Source of the DNA: Corythucha ciliata
Taxonomy: Eukaryota > Arthropoda > Insecta > Hemiptera > Tingidae
Direction of reading: 5' to 3'
Length of the DNA: 64,000 nucleotides
Assembly (NCBI GenBank): GCA_038030265.1
Contig: CM075941.1
Coordinates: 48,112,164-48,176,163, forward strand
Shown here: in pieces, positions 63,553 to 64,000 of the stretch
How positions within the stretch are numbered: the stretch's first letter is position 1
How the letters are laid out: each line of letters opens with the position of its first letter
Notes under the pieces: model-generated
What the model saw: the letters and a program-made list of their open reading frames with translations, nothing else
What the model was told of the DNA's origin: nothing
Databases searched by the model: none
Program-made: the position numbers and the translations under genes

Positions 63553-64000
63553 TTAATCGAGATGGGGCAGGGGCAGCAAACGGTTTATGGCTCGCTGATA
63601 TGTTTTCCCTTTGATGAGAACATCTGCGACTCTAAATTGTTGGCCAGGGCCTGGATACGTGGTAATTACCCTGCCGAGAGGCAGGGTAATTACCAGCCAT
63701 CAGGAGGGATTCCGTCGTCAAAGAGCTGAGGAGTTCCAAATGGACTGCTTTGGTGGAGAGACAAACAAACAAGATCAGATAACCTTTAGCTATTCGAGCA
63801 TTACGTCGTAGGTGCTCCTTGAGTTTAAATGGGCCGGCACAGTCGAGATTGGTGTTAAGAAAGGGCCGAATTTGTTCAAAACGAATAGCGGGTAAGTCAA
63901 CCATTTTCGGCTGAGGAGGTTTACCTTGAAAGCGGTAGCATTTGAGAGAGCTACGATTCTGGGACTTGATGAGTCGTCGCAGGCCTAGGATCCAGAATTT
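63553..64000 (-). pseudogene. BEL/Pao pol: integrase head fused to pol C-terminus (internal deletion)
   Basis: Minus-strand reading enters at the window edge with KFWILGLRRLIKSQNRSS and continues through MVDLPAIRFEQIRPF, DCAGPF (first catalytic Asp) and LFVCLSTKAVHLELLSSLTT, then ESLLMA, all characteristic of BEL/Pao integrase. The zinc-head cysteine pair appears reduced (KCYRF). At ~63694 the catalytic core ends abruptly. After a perfect inverted repeat, the sequence resumes in another frame with VITTYPGPGQQFRVADVLIK and TYQRAINRLLPLP, the C-terminal tail, stopping at 63553. The middle of integrase and most of the C-terminal domain are deleted. The upstream part lies outside the window. Confidence 0.85.
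63661..63694. repeat. Perfect 15-bp inverted repeat at the BEL deletion junction
   Basis: GGTAATTACCCTGCC, loop GAGA, GGCAGGGTAATTACC. One arm belongs to the C-terminal tail coding sequence (minus strand GGCAGGGTAATTACC encodes the GRVIT part); the other is its inverted copy joined to the integrase head. Confidence 0.85.

Overview
This window reads as a gene-poor, repeat-dominated stretch of an animal nuclear genome, most likely an arthropod and plausibly an insect. That rests on the mix of elements: Ty3/gypsy (four copies, one with a CsRn1-type primer site), BEL/Pao, a Penelope-like element, Jockey- and R1/I-like LINE pieces, hAT-type and CACTA-like DNA elements, and large degenerate AT-rich minisatellites. 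No bacterial operon, tRNA, rRNA or CRISPR is visible. I found no convincing complete host gene, only one short candidate exon near 17.0 kb. The species is not identified.

Layout. 1-0.7 kb: a dispersed TE end and a 17-bp minisatellite. 0.7-4.6 kb: degenerate ~30-bp satellite, followed by a ~170-bp tandem repeat whose core is a hairpin. 4.8-17.8 kb: a gypsy element (Gypsy-1) with short LTRs. Gypsy-2 is inserted in its pol gene (5-bp target duplication GACAT), and a second disruption of about 5.6 kb holds a gypsy 3' fragment, a hAT MITE, a 63-bp-arm hairpin and satellites. 17.8-20.4 kb: featureless sequence. 20.5-32.9 kb: a LINE 3' piece, a Penelope-like reverse transcriptase, a Jockey ORF1, two more LINE bodies and an oligo-A-tailed retroposon end, separated by satellite. 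32.9-36 kb: featureless. 36.6-38.1 kb: a 17-bp minisatellite with 394-bp higher-order repeats. 38.3-39.4 kb: satellite. 39.7-40.5 kb: a cluster of short inverted-repeat elements. 40.6-47.4 kb: Gypsy-3, whose 3' LTR is split by a 2975-bp CACTA-like element with TA target duplication. 47.4-50.4 kb: featureless. 50.4-55 kb: a LINE RT fragment, hAT remnants and satellites. 55.1-58.3 kb: Gypsy-4 on the minus strand, with only two in-frame stops in pol. 58.3-61.1 kb: satellite, MITE and unique sequence. 61.2-64 kb: a minus-strand BEL/Pao pol remnant running off the window edge, followed by a ~2.2-kb LTR containing nested tandem repeats.

Almost every recognised coding region is broken, so the genes do not form a working pathway. 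What they record is a history of nesting. The points most worth checking are: a 21-nt perfect complementarity between the Gypsy-3 LTR and the sequence just 3' of its 5' LTR, which suggests self-primed reverse transcription; the ~170-bp hairpin satellite; the CACTA-like element with dense ACCG/CGGT arrays; and the BEL/Pao LTR with two-level tandem structure.
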